In this document: one piece after another, positions 5,989 to 13,316 of the stretch
How positions within the stretch are numbered: the stretch's first letter is position 1
Layout of the letters: each line of letters begins with the position of its first letter
Origin: an uncultured Oscillospiraceae bacterium
Lineage (GTDB): Bacteria > Bacillota > Clostridia > Oscillospirales > Acutalibacteraceae
Reading direction: 5' to 3'
Length of the DNA: 13,425 nucleotides
Assembly (NCBI GenBank): GCA_900554535.1
Contig: USIA01000033.1
Span: 1-13,425 of the forward strand
Notes under the pieces: model-generated
The model's input: the letters and a program-made list of their open reading frames with translations, nothing else
What the model was told of the DNA's origin: nothing
The model's database searches: none
Position numbers and translations under genes: made by a program

Positions 5989-6345
5989 CTGCATCGCCGT
6001 CCGGTCTTCCATGAGGGAAAAGAATATGGGCGACCTCGTTTGTGCCGCCTGCAGGAGAAAAATCAGCAAACTTCTCACCCTAAAACGCACATTTGATTTG
6101 GGAATAAAAAGGCGACTGTTATACACCTGTATACTTTTTCTCGTGTTCTAAATTCTGGAGAATATTTTATAGAATAAACGCTCTAATATTTTCTGATAAT
6201 TACGTTCTTTAGAGCCCACAAAATAGCGGCAAAAATCAGCCTGTTATACCAGATTCCTTTTATCAATTGATAATCTGGAATTCCCTATTTTCAGTATGTC
6301 AATTGATGGACACCCCGCATAGCATGATGTGGAGCTATTCCCCAG
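5962..6345. other. Gene-free region upstream of the VWA gene
   Basis: No supported gene. A short frame from 5963 has a plausible length but no ribosome binding site and no recognisable protein. Two inverted repeats are visible. GCTCTAA (6180-6186) faces TTAGAGC (6209-6215). CCAGATT (6249-6255) faces AATCTGG (6272-6278) around the palindrome TATCAATTGATA (6261-6272). The word TCAATTGAT recurs at 6299-6307. These could be operator sites for the VWA gene, but no clear sigma-A promoter was identified. Confidence 0.4.
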
Positions 6346-6361
6346 AAGGAGGGTAACACAA

Positions 6362-7747
6362 ATGGGTGTTACAAATTCAAATAAACAAATTAGTACGGAT
6401 CGTATTGACTGTGATGGGTCATTACGCGTGACCCTTGCTCTGACAGCCGCTCCGGACATCATCACCAACCCCACTGATATTGCGCTGGTCCTGGACCGCT
6501 CCGGCAGCATGACCGGAGCGCCATTGGCGAACATGAAGCTCGGCGCAAAGACTTTTATCGACATTATCGAGGAAGCGACCGACGGTGTGGCCGACGGCCA
6601 GATCGGCTTCGGCAGTCACATTGGAATCGTCAGTTTTGCGGATACCGCTGTGGCAAATACCCAGCTCATCACATCCGTGGATACCCTGAAAAGTGCTGTA
6701 GATAGTCTGAATGCCGGCGGGAACACCAATCATGCGGACGCGTTTACCAAAGCGATTGAACTGTTTGATCCTCAGTCCAGCAACGCCAAAGTTATCGTCA
6801 TGTTTACTGACGGCAATACCACCACCGGCGCACCGCCCGCCCCCGTAGCTGCCGCAGCCAGAGCGCAGGGAATCATCATTTATGCCATTGGCCTGGTCGG
6901 TTCTGACGGTGTCGACGTCAGCGCTCTGAACGAATGGGCGACCGACCCCGACGCATCCCATGTGGCGGTCACGCCGGATGCAGCGGATCTGGAGCAACTA
7001 TTTGCCGATTTGGCGGCCAACATCTCCAAGACTGGGGCTACCAATATCGTCATCAATGAAGTCGTCAATCCAGATTTTGTCATCACCAACGTGCTGGCCC
7101 CCAGCAAAGGCACCGTGACCACGCTCGATTCCAATTCTCTGCGGTGGAATATCGCAGAGCTGGGCACGACCACCAGCGAGAGCGCGGTTTTGGAGTTCTT
7201 CATCCGCCATACCGCTCAAACCTCCGGAACCAAGCTGATCAACCAATCCATCACTTACGATGACACGGAAGGAAACGCGGTCACGTTCCCGGCACCTACC
7301 GTCAGCGTGGATTGTGATGTGATCGTGAATCCGGAGCCATGTCCCGTTCCGGTAGACTTTCCGGTCAGCGGGTGCTCCGACGCTGTCGTGGTGGACATGG
7401 GCGATGTCACTCTGGAATCTCTGGGACGGATCATCCAGATGGATATAACCATCAAAAATGTCTGCCCGCGCAAACGGGTCGCGCTGGCCGCCATTTTGAC
7501 TGAAGTGGACCAAGAGGGCATGGAGCAACAGCGCGGCATGAAAACCATGACGATCCCAGCTCACAACTCTTCAAGCTGCCGGGATGTACTGGTCAAGTGT
7601 ATCAAGTTTGTTGTGCCGGAGGACTTGAATGATTCCAGATGCTGCCCGATCCAGGGCAACTGCCGTCAGCGCAACTTTAAAGCCCGTTTTATTGCACATT
7701 ATATCGATACAGACTTTCGCTGTTGCGAGGCTGTGATAACTGTATAA
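6362..7747 (+). CDS. VWA-domain protein with cysteine-rich C-terminus
   Basis: A 461-residue protein. The start is set at 6362 by AAGGAGGG (6346-6353) 8 nt upstream; an in-frame start 11 codons earlier lacks such a site. Residues about 35-215 form a von Willebrand factor A domain with a complete MIDAS metal site: DRSGS (45-49), T122 in GGNTNHADA and D150 in MFTDG. Residues 225-318 look like a beta-sandwich of the DUF11-like repeat type (NPDFVITNVLAPSKGTVTTL onward). The last 145 residues carry 11 of the 12 cysteines, including CC pairs at 427-428 and 454-455. There is no signal peptide, membrane span or LPXTG anchor. Similar orphan VWA proteins are common in clostridia as recalled; function unknown. 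Spore-surface or cytoplasmic adhesive roles are possibilities only. It stands alone between terminators. Confidence 0.88.
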   Translation: MGVTNSNKQISTDRIDCDGSLRVTLALTAAPDIITNPTDIALVLDRSGSMTGAPLANMKLGAKTFIDIIEEATDGVADGQIGFGSHIGIVSFADTAVANTQLITSVDTLKSAVDSLNAGGNTNHADAFTKAIELFDPQSSNAKVIVMFTDGNTTTGAPPAPVAAAARAQGIIIYAIGLVGSDGVDVSALNEWATDPDASHVAVTPDAADLEQLFADLAANISKTGATNIVINEVVNPDFVITNVLAPSKGTVTTLDSNSLRWNIAELGTTTSESAVLEFFIRHTAQTSGTKLINQSITYDDTEGNAVTFPAPTVSVDCDVIVNPEPCPVPVDFPVSGCSDAVVVDMGDVTLESLGRIIQMDITIKNVCPRKRVALAAILTEVDQEGMEQQRGMKTMTIPAHNSSSCRDVLVKCIKFVVPEDLNDSRCCPIQGNCRQRNFKARFIAHYIDTDFRCCEAVITV

Positions 7748-7761
7748 GAGAAGACGGGTCA

Positions 7762-7790
7762 ACCCATCGCCGCTCTTTGTGGCGGTGGGT
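7762..7790 (+). other. Hairpin after the VWA gene
   Basis: ACCCATCGCC (7762-7771) pairs with GGCGGTGGGT (7781-7790), a 10-bp stem with one G-T pair and a 9-nt loop, starting 15 nt after the stop codon. No T-run follows, so it may protect the 3' end of the mRNA rather than terminate it. Confidence 0.5.
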
Positions 7791-7820
7791 ACATAAATCG
7801 AGGCGACGCCGTTTTTGCAT

Positions 7821-7854
7821 AAAAAGGGACTGCCCGCTACAGCAGTCCCTTTTC
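7821..7854. terminator. Bidirectional terminator between the VWA gene and clpB
   Basis: AAAAGGGACTGC (7822-7833) pairs perfectly with GCAGTCCCTTTT (7842-7853) around an 8-nt loop. There are T-runs after the stem on both strands, so it can end both convergent genes. Confidence 0.88.
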
Positions 7855-7866
7855 CGAATGTGGAAT

Positions 7867-10488
7867 TTATGAAATAACATCCGCGTTGATTGCGGTTGTT
7901 GTGACAAGTTCGTGGCCATCGTAGTCCACCGTAATGGTCGAACGCGGCGCAATGTCGCCGGCGATGATCTTTTTCGCCAAAAGCGTCTCGACCTTGCTTT
8001 GGAGCACACGCTTGAGCGGACGCGCACCAAAGACCGGGTCATAGCCCTGATCCACAATATACTGGCGGGCGGCATCCGTCAGCTTGACATCGAGCTCGCG
8101 ATCTGCCAGACGATGGCGTAAGCTTTCCATCTGCAGGTCGACAATCTGATTGATCTCGGATTTTTGCAACGGCTTATAGAACACGATCTCGTCAAGCCGA
8201 TTCAAAAACTCAGGGCGGAAATGCTGGCGCAGCTGCGCTTGCACAGCCGAACGTGCGGCTTCACTGATCGTTCCGTCGGGCTGGATTCCATCCAGGATCT
8301 GCTGTGAGCCGAGGTTCGAGGTCAGGATCAGGATGGTGTTCTTGAAGTCCACGGTGCGGCCCTGACTGTCCGTGATGCGACCGTCATCGAGCACCTGCAA
8401 AAGGATGTTAAACACATCTGGATGCGCTTTTTCAACTTCATCGAACAGTACCACGCTGTAGGGCTTCCTACGCACAGCCTCAGTCAGTTGGCCGCCCTCT
8501 TCATAACCGACATACCCCGGAGGCGCGCCGATCAAGCGAGATACGCTGTATTTTTCCATATATTCCGACATGTCGATGCGCACCATGTTGCGGTCATCAT
8601 CAAACAGTGCTTGCGCCAGCGCCTTGGCCAGCTCCGTCTTGCCGACACCAGTTGGGCCCAGGAACAGGAAGGAGCCGATCGGCCGGTTCGGGTCCTGGAT
8701 GCCCGCGCGGCTGCGCAGGATGGCGTCCGATACCTTCTGTACAGCCTCGTCCTGGCCGATAACGCGCTTGTGGAGCGTCTCCGGCAGGCGCAAAAGCTTC
8801 TCGCGTTCGCCCTCCATCAGGCGGCTGACCGGAATCCCCGTCCAGCGGCCCACGATACGGGCGATCTCTTCCTCGTCCACGCGGTCCCGCAGCAGATGAT
8901 CCTCGTCGCTCTTTTCAGCGACAGCCTCCTGCGCTTCCAGCTGCTTTTTGAGTTCGGGCAGCTTACCATATTTCAATTCAGCCGCTTTGTTCAAGTCATA
9001 CGTGCGCTCCGCCTGCTCGATCTCGGCATTGCACTGCTCAATATCGCTGCGAAGTTTTTGCACCGCTTCAATGGCCTTTTTTTCGTTATCCCACTGCGCT
9101 TTCTTCTCTTTGAAGTTCGCGCGCAGGTCGGCCAGCTCTTTTTGCAAATCCACCAGATGCTGCTGGCTTAAGCGGTCGTCCTCCTTTTTCAGGGCGGCCT
9201 CCTCGATTTCCAGCTGCATAATCTTCCGCGATACGTCGTCCAGTTCGCTCGGCATGGAGTCGATCTCCGTGCGCACGGTCGCACACGCCTCATCGACCAG
9301 GTCGATGGCCTTATCGGGCAGGAAACGGTCTGAGATGTAGCGATCAGAAAGCGTGGCCGCCGCGATCAGAGCCTGGTCTGTAATTTTGACGCCGTGGAAA
9401 ACCTCATAGCGTTCCTTTAATCCGCGCAGGATGGAAACCGTATCTTCGACGGTCGGCTCATCCACCAGCACCGGCTGGAACCGGCGCTCCAACGCGGCAT
9501 CCTTTTCAATATATTGATGGTATTCGTTGAGCGTGGTTGCGCCGATGCAGTGCAACTCGCCGCGCGCCAACATGGGCTTTAAAAGGTTGCCCGCGTCCAT
9601 GCTGCCTTCCGTCTTGCCGGCGCCAACGATCGTGTGCAGCTCATCGATGAACAGGATAATGCGGCCTTCTGATTTTTTGACCTCATTCAGAACCGCCTTC
9701 AAGCGCTCCTCAAATTCGCCGCGGTATTTTGCACCCGCAACCAGGGCGCCCATATCCAGCGAATACAGCTGGTGATCCTTCAACGTATTCGGCACGTCGC
9801 CGCGCACAATACGCTGCGCGAGTCCTTCAACAATTGCCGTCTTACCGACGCCAGGTTCACCGATCAGAACTGGGTTATTTTTGGATTTACGCGACAGAAT
9901 GCGGATCACGTCGCGGATCTCGGTATCACGGCCGATGACCGGGTCGAGCTTTTGGTCGCGCGCGGCCTTGGTCAGGTCGGTGGCATACTTAGACAGCGAA
10001 GCGTACGTCTCCTCCGGGTTGTCGCTGGTGACACGGGTGTTGCCGCGCACGTCGTTGAGCACCTTCAAAAAAGCGTTTTCCGTGATTTGATACGCGCGGA
10101 ACAGTTCCTTGACCGTGTTGCTCGCCTTGCGGATCAGACCGATAAAAACGTGCTCGACAGAGATATACTCGTCCTTCATCTTCTCGGCGAAGGACTCCGC
10201 CTCGGTCAGAGCCGCATCCACGTCCTGCGCAACATAAATTTTGCCGGCCTCACGGCCAGGGCCTGACACTCCGGGGATCTTTTTGATTTCACGATCCACA
10301 GCCGACAACAGCGACTGCGTGTCCACGCCCATCTTCTTGAGCAGCTGCGGAATCAGGCCGTTTTCCTGACTGAGCAGCGCGCTGAGCAGATGGACCTGCT
10401 CGATTTGCATATTGTCATTTGCCAGGGCCAGACTCTGTGCCCGTTGGATGGCATCCACCGTCTTTTGGGTAAAATTCTGTGCATTCAT
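7867..10488 (-). CDS. clpB: ATP-dependent disaggregase ClpB (Hsp104 family)
   Basis: Cytoplasmic hexameric AAA+ chaperone that extracts and refolds aggregated proteins together with DnaK. It has 873 residues, standard for ClpB. The order is a Clp N-domain repeat (1-145); first AAA+ module with Walker A GEPGVGKT (210-217), Walker B ILFIDE (278-283) and pore loop GAKYRGEFE (252-260); the long middle coiled-coil that separates ClpB from ClpA/ClpC (about 405-525); and a second AAA+ module with Walker A GPTGVGKT (611-618), pore loop GYVGYEEGG (658-666), Walker B VVLFDE (679-684) and sensor-2 GARPLKR (821-827). It lacks the IGF/L loop used for docking to ClpP, as expected. The start at 10488 has GAGGAG about 9-11 nt upstream. 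All catalytic motifs are intact. A CIRCE-like element upstream indicates HrcA heat-shock control. Confidence 0.98.
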   Translation of the reverse strand: MNAQNFTQKTVDAIQRAQSLALANDNMQIEQVHLLSALLSQENGLIPQLLKKMGVDTQSLLSAVDREIKKIPGVSGPGREAGKIYVAQDVDAALTEAESFAEKMKDEYISVEHVFIGLIRKASNTVKELFRAYQITENAFLKVLNDVRGNTRVTSDNPEETYASLSKYATDLTKAARDQKLDPVIGRDTEIRDVIRILSRKSKNNPVLIGEPGVGKTAIVEGLAQRIVRGDVPNTLKDHQLYSLDMGALVAGAKYRGEFEERLKAVLNEVKKSEGRIILFIDELHTIVGAGKTEGSMDAGNLLKPMLARGELHCIGATTLNEYHQYIEKDAALERRFQPVLVDEPTVEDTVSILRGLKERYEVFHGVKITDQALIAAATLSDRYISDRFLPDKAIDLVDEACATVRTEIDSMPSELDDVSRKIMQLEIEEAALKKEDDRLSQQHLVDLQKELADLRANFKEKKAQWDNEKKAIEAVQKLRSDIEQCNAEIEQAERTYDLNKAAELKYGKLPELKKQLEAQEAVAEKSDEDHLLRDRVDEEEIARIVGRWTGIPVSRLMEGEREKLLRLPETLHKRVIGQDEAVQKVSDAILRSRAGIQDPNRPIGSFLFLGPTGVGKTELAKALAQALFDDDRNMVRIDMSEYMEKYSVSRLIGAPPGYVGYEEGGQLTEAVRRKPYSVVLFDEVEKAHPDVFNILLQVLDDGRITDSQGRTVDFKNTILILTSNLGSQQILDGIQPDGTISEAARSAVQAQLRQHFRPEFLNRLDEIVFYKPLQKSEINQIVDLQMESLRHRLADRELDVKLTDAARQYIVDQGYDPVFGARPLKRVLQSKVETLLAKKIIAGDIAPRSTITVDYDGHELVTTTAINADVIS

Positions 10489-10514
10489 GGCGTTTCACTC
10501 TCCTCATAAACGAT

Positions 10515-10555
10515 GCAGCAATTGGCGGGCTTTCGCCCAGAAGGGCTTTTGCTGC
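10515..10555 (-). promoter_or_regulatory. Structured clpB leader with alternative hairpins
   Basis: GCAGCAA (10515-10521) and TTGCTGC (10549-10555) can form an outer stem. Inside, GCCC (10535-10538) can pair either with GGGC (10527-10530) or with GGGC (10543-10546), which are mutually exclusive. The element lies just upstream of the clpB ribosome binding site, which is itself left unpaired in these models. Confidence 0.4.
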
Positions 10556-10639
10556 CAAAGCCTTTCTTTTGTTTCCGAAACATAGTATACGGATGGATTG
10601 TGAACGCTTTGTGTCAAATTTATTTCTAAATTATTAATT

Positions 10640-10666
10640 TTAGCAGTCTTTTTTATAGAGTGCTAA
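10640..10666 (-). promoter_or_regulatory. CIRCE-like HrcA operator of clpB
   Basis: TTAGCAGTC, a 9-nt spacer and GAGTGCTAA match the CIRCE consensus TTAGCACTC-N9-GAGTGCTAA at 17 of 18 arm positions. HrcA binds this element and represses heat-shock genes in Bacillota. A possible sigma-A promoter overlaps it on the minus strand: TTAGCA at 10666-10661, an 18-bp spacer and TAAAAT at 10642-10637. A separate TTGACA at 10617-10612 has its nearest good -10 (TATACT, 10589-10584) 22 bp away, which is too far. Confidence 0.85.
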
Positions 10667-10712
10667 AATTGTGGAACTGCCTTTGAAAATAAGACGATGC
10701 GCCTGAAAATAC

Positions 10713-10743
10713 AAAAAGCGCGCAACATAACTGCACGCTTTTT
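10713..10743 (-). terminator. Terminator of the ABC/VanZ operon
   Basis: AAAAAGCG (10713-10720) pairs with CGCTTTTT (10736-10743), extended by GCA/TGC after one mismatch. On the minus strand the stem is followed by TTTTTGTATTTT. T-runs on both strands allow bidirectional use, and it separates this operon from the clpB promoter. Confidence 0.75.
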
Positions 10744-10748
10744 CGGAA

Positions 10749-10812
10749 AGAGCGCATCCTGATTTTTCGTTCGCTTCGGCTTTTCCCTGCCGGTCAAGTT
10801 TTTATGCGCTCT
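10749..10812 (-). other. Long-range hairpin preceding the operon terminator
   Basis: AGAGCGCAT (10749-10757) and ATGCGCTCT (10804-10812) form a perfect 9-bp stem enclosing about 46 nt. An inner CGGC/GCCG hairpin lies near 10777-10792. It starts five bases after the second stop of the amber-interrupted ORF and leads into the terminator, so the 3' end of the operon mRNA is strongly structured. Confidence 0.5.
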
Positions 10813-10816
10813 ATTC

Positions 10817-11014
10817 TTATGATTGGGTTTGTGTAATATTGGGGTCCACGCTCTGCACATCTTCCAATGCAGCATCCGTTGCACCCTAGCCGAACCGGCC
10901 GATAACGCCGCACTCGGTGAACGCGAACATGGCAGCTGCTGTCAACGCAGCGGCGAGGTAGGCGCTTATTTGTCGTTTCCCGGAATCACGTCCAACCTTT
11001 CTGAGTTGGACCAT
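10817..11014 (-). pseudogene. Small ORF interrupted by an in-frame amber codon
   Basis: From an ATG at 11014 the minus strand encodes 42 residues (MVQLRKVGRDSGKRQ, then the hydrophobic ISAYLAAALTAAAMFAF and TECGVIGRFG). A TAG follows at 10888-10886, and 22 more sense codons (GATDAALEDVQ onward) run to a TAA at 10819-10817. The composition continues sensibly across the TAG, which suggests one small membrane or lipoprotein-like gene broken by a nonsense mutation. There is no clear ribosome binding site before the ATG. The first codons form a 7-bp hairpin (GTCCAAC at 10990-10996, GTTGGAC at 11005-11011), and another 9-bp hairpin lies at 11047-11078. A structured RNA instead of a protein is therefore an alternative reading. 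Confidence 0.35.
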
Positions 11015-11113
11015 GGTAACCGTATATTTGTTGATTGGGACGTTTCCTATTGCCCGCGAGCCGGGCGTGGGGCAATAGCCCGACTACAGACGGTCTCAAG
11101 GCTGCACCTGCTT

Positions 11114-11230
11114 TTAGTGCGCGCCGTAGCGGATGTCCCGAATCAGGCCGGTACCCAATATGAGAAGGGTTGGGATTCCGATAAACCAGGTCCATAAAAA
11201 TTCCGTGAAATGGCTGATTGGTCTGCGCAT
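11114..11230 (-). CDS. 38-residue single-span membrane microprotein
   Basis: A short gene with a strong ribosome binding site, AGGAAGGAGG, 8 nt before the ATG at 11230. The protein is MRRPISHFTE, then one hydrophobic span (about residues 11-30, rich in W, F, I, L and G), then the polar tail RDIRYGAH. The positive N-terminus and short charged tail fit a small inner-membrane peptide. It lies 38 nt downstream of the VanZ-like gene on the same strand with no terminator between, so it is probably the fifth or later gene of the ABC/VanZ operon. I do not recognise a family. It could be a regulator or subunit of the neighbouring transporter or VanZ protein; this is inference from position. The strong start signal makes chance unlikely. 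Confidence 0.62.
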   Translation of the reverse strand: MRRPISHFTEFLWTWFIGIPTLLILGTGLIRDIRYGAH

Positions 11231-11268
11231 GGAAAGTGCCTCCTTCCTAATAAAAACAGGCATGAAAA

Positions 11269-11763
11269 TTACATATTACTCACAAAAATAAAAAGTGCGG
11301 CGGCGAGCACGGTACACACAAAGGCAACGCGGTTCAGAACACGGGCAGTCCGGTCTTGCAGTACCTTCGCCAACAGGCCAAGCAAAAGAACGCCCAACGC
11401 ACCGCCCAACGTGTTGCTGATTAGATCGGTCACGTCGGTTGCGCCAATAGCAAAGACATATTGAAACGTCTCATAACAGAGGCTAAGTAAAAATGCAGGG
11501 CACACCTTTTGTACAAAAGGCCAGTCCGGCTTGAGCATTCCCACATAGATACCGACGGGAAGAAAGACAAGCACGTTTTCTACAATCTCGCTGACGTGCA
11601 GCCGCCCGTTGATGATCACGGAAGCGGCGAAGGGGATCCAGTTCACCGACCGAAAATTGCTCAACGGCGCGAACGGTATTTGCAGCTTGAACAGGATGAC
11701 CCAGGTCAAAAGGAGCAAATAGATGAGGAGCAGTGCCAGCGTGCATTTTTGTTCGCGTTTCAC
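11269..11763 (-). CDS. VanZ-like family membrane protein
   Basis: A 164-residue protein starting at GTG (11763), chosen because AAGGAAGG lies 8 nt upstream; the longer open frame overlaps the preceding gene and has no start signal. It has about four to five membrane spans and the family motifs NVLVFLPVG (63-71), a conserved E98/Q101 pair in SLCYETFQYVF, and TDVTDLISNTLGG (109-121). VanZ homologues are known for low-level teicoplanin or lipoglycopeptide resistance in some species, but most are uncharacterised. It starts 14 bp after the ABC permease stop codon, so it is co-transcribed with that transporter. The genetic link suggests a cell-envelope or antimicrobial-peptide role. Confidence 0.88.
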   Translation of the reverse strand: MKREQKCTLALLLIYLLLLTWVILFKLQIPFAPLSNFRSVNWIPFAASVIINGRLHVSEIVENVLVFLPVGIYVGMLKPDWPFVQKVCPAFLLSLCYETFQYVFAIGATDVTDLISNTLGGALGVLLLGLLAKVLQDRTARVLNRVAFVCTVLAAALFIFVSNM

Positions 11764-11777
11764 GTTTTTTTCCTTCC

Positions 11778-12620
11778 TTATTGCAGGTTCAGCCTTCTTT
11801 TCATAATGTAATGCGTAATCAGAAAATAGATCGCGCTGAACCCCACAAGATAAGCCATCACACATCCGAACGCAACCCACAAAAATGGCCAGAAGTTATT
11901 TAACACCGGTTCAAACGTATGCGCAAGCGGATCCAACCATCCACGGTTCGCCGCATTGAACGCCGCTACCATTACCACAACTAACACAATGACATGAGCC
12001 AGGAAAAACGCAATGATCATGAGCACCGTAATCCCGCGGTGATGCTTCGGCACAAGGCTTCCGATACTCAGTGACGCATACAGCATCAACAGGAAGCACA
12101 GCAGCATGGCCAGCATGATGATAATGGACAGGAAGATCGCCACTACATCCTCCACTGCGGTTTTCGGTGAAACGCTTACCAGATTGGGAAAAATTCGGTT
12201 GAAATCAAACGTCGGAATTCCACCAATGTCCGAGAGCGTGGCAATGATAGACCCGCTGATCGCCGGAATCACGCTCGTTGCCAGAGACCAGACGCCTCCT
12301 GTGATGACCTTGCTCCAGATCAGCTTGGCCGGCGTGACCGGCAGTGTGTGCATCAGGTAGCCTTCATCTTTGAAGAAGTTGTCGTAAAAGTGCCGCATGC
12401 AGAAGAAGACCGTCAAAAACGGCAGGACCACTAACGCGATGACGTATAGTACCATGAACAAGACAGCCAATCCATTCACCACATCGGCGTCCGCAAGGGT
12501 GTGGGCCGTCACATAGTTGGAAATTGCAGCTAGCACAGCCAGCACGATTACGACCAGATAGACCGGAAAGAACACGCGGGATGTGGCCTTCAGGTCGTAT
12601 TTCACGAGTTTTCTCAGCAT
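11778..12620 (-). CDS. ABC-2 type transporter permease
   Basis: A 280-residue membrane subunit of an ABC exporter. It has six hydrophobic spans, at roughly residues 17-38, 50-74, 107-130, 158-186, 196-222 and 244-270. Between spans 2 and 3 is a cytoplasmic segment, FKDEGYLMHTLPVTPAKLIW (83-102), a recognisable feature of the ABC-2 permeases found beside YtrB/EcsA-like ATPases, likely an ATPase-coupling helix. The start at 12620 has GGGAGG 7 nt upstream and overlaps the end of the ATPase gene by 7 nt, indicating translational coupling. A VanZ-like gene follows after 14 bp. The substrate is unknown; peptide antibiotics or envelope lipids are reasonable guesses. Confidence 0.9.
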   Translation of the reverse strand: MLRKLVKYDLKATSRVFFPVYLVVIVLAVLAAISNYVTAHTLADADVVNGLAVLFMVLYVIALVVLPFLTVFFCMRHFYDNFFKDEGYLMHTLPVTPAKLIWSKVITGGVWSLATSVIPAISGSIIATLSDIGGIPTFDFNRIFPNLVSVSPKTAVEDVVAIFLSIIIMLAMLLCFLLMLYASLSIGSLVPKHHRGITVLMIIAFFLAHVIVLVVVMVAAFNAANRGWLDPLAHTFEPVLNNFWPFLWVAFGCVMAYLVGFSAIYFLITHYIMKRRLNLQ

Positions 12621-13315
12621 TTGAATACCTCCCGGAAAAAGCTGTCCACGCTCTGGCCCTCGTGCTCGCGGATCTCGTCCACGCTCGATTGCAGCGCGAT
12701 TGCGCCGTTGCTGATAAACAGAACCTCGTCGAGAATAGATTCGACGTCTGCAATCAGGTGCGTGCTGATCAGGACCGTCGCATTTTCGTTGTAGTTATTG
12801 ATGATCGTGTGCAGGATGTAGTCCCGCGCCGCGGGGTCCACTCCGCCGATCGGTTCATCCAGCAGATAAAGCTTTGCGTTACGCGCCATGACCAGGATGA
12901 GTTGGATTTTTTCCTTAGTTCCCTTACTCATAGTGCGCAGGCGTTCATCTGTGGTGATATGTAGCCGCTGGAGCATATCATAAGCCTTCGCTTTGTCAAA
13001 ATCGATATAAAAATCTGCGAAAAACGCCATCAGGTCGCGCACCGTCATCCAGTCATTGAGATAGCTGCGCTCCGGCAGATAGGAAATAATCCGCTTGGTC
13101 TCCACGCCGGGGTGCATCCCGTCGACCAGAATCTCGCCTATGCTGGGTGTCAAAAGCCCGCTGGCCAGTTTAATCAGCGTAGTCTTGCCGGAGCCATTCG
13201 GCCCCAGAAGACCGACAATGTGGCCCGGCTCGATCTGTAAATTGATGCTCGTCAAAGCCTGTCGGCCGCCGGGATAGACTTTGCTTAAATTGTTGCACTG
13301 TAAAATAGGCGTCAT
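12614..13315 (-). CDS. ABC transporter ATP-binding protein (YtrB/EcsA-like)
   Basis: A 233-residue nucleotide-binding subunit that powers the adjacent permease. Walker A is GPNGSGKTT (38-46), the signature is the degenerate MSKGTKEK (129-136) instead of LSGGQ, Walker B is LYLLDEP (149-155), the D-loop is GGVD (157-160), and the switch histidine is H186 in STHL. The usual Q-loop glutamine appears replaced in SYLPERSYL (78-86), as often seen in YtrB/EcsA-type proteins. The start at 13315 lies one base after the stop of the upstream gene and uses an AAGGAGG inside that gene's end, so the genes are coupled. All catalytic residues needed for ATP hydrolysis are present apart from that substitution. 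Confidence 0.94.
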   Translation of the reverse strand: MTPILQCNNLSKVYPGGRQALTSINLQIEPGHIVGLLGPNGSGKTTLIKLASGLLTPSIGEILVDGMHPGVETKRIISYLPERSYLNDWMTVRDLMAFFADFYIDFDKAKAYDMLQRLHITTDERLRTMSKGTKEKIQLILVMARNAKLYLLDEPIGGVDPAARDYILHTIINNYNENATVLISTHLIADVESILDEVLFISNGAIALQSSVDEIREHEGQSVDSFFREVFKC

Positions 13316-13316
13316 A

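Noticed and set aside
5963..6151. Possible 62-residue plus-strand protein after the IS relic
   Set aside because: No ribosome binding site, no recognisable family, and a competing frame on the opposite strand; probably noncoding.
8422..9340. Long plus-strand frames inside clpB
   Set aside because: They are complements of the conserved ClpB coding sequence in a GC-rich gene, expected by chance.
10584..10617. TTGACA and TATACT as a clpB promoter
   Set aside because: The spacing is 22 bp, outside the 16-18 bp range; the promoter overlapping CIRCE fits better.
10713..11110. tmRNA, RNase P RNA, SRP RNA or 6S RNA in the hairpin-rich region
   Set aside because: None of the conserved core strings of these RNAs was recognised on either strand.
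10823..11197. 124-codon plus-strand frame
   Set aside because: It has no start signal, no motif, and opposes the minus-strand microprotein that has a strong ribosome binding site.
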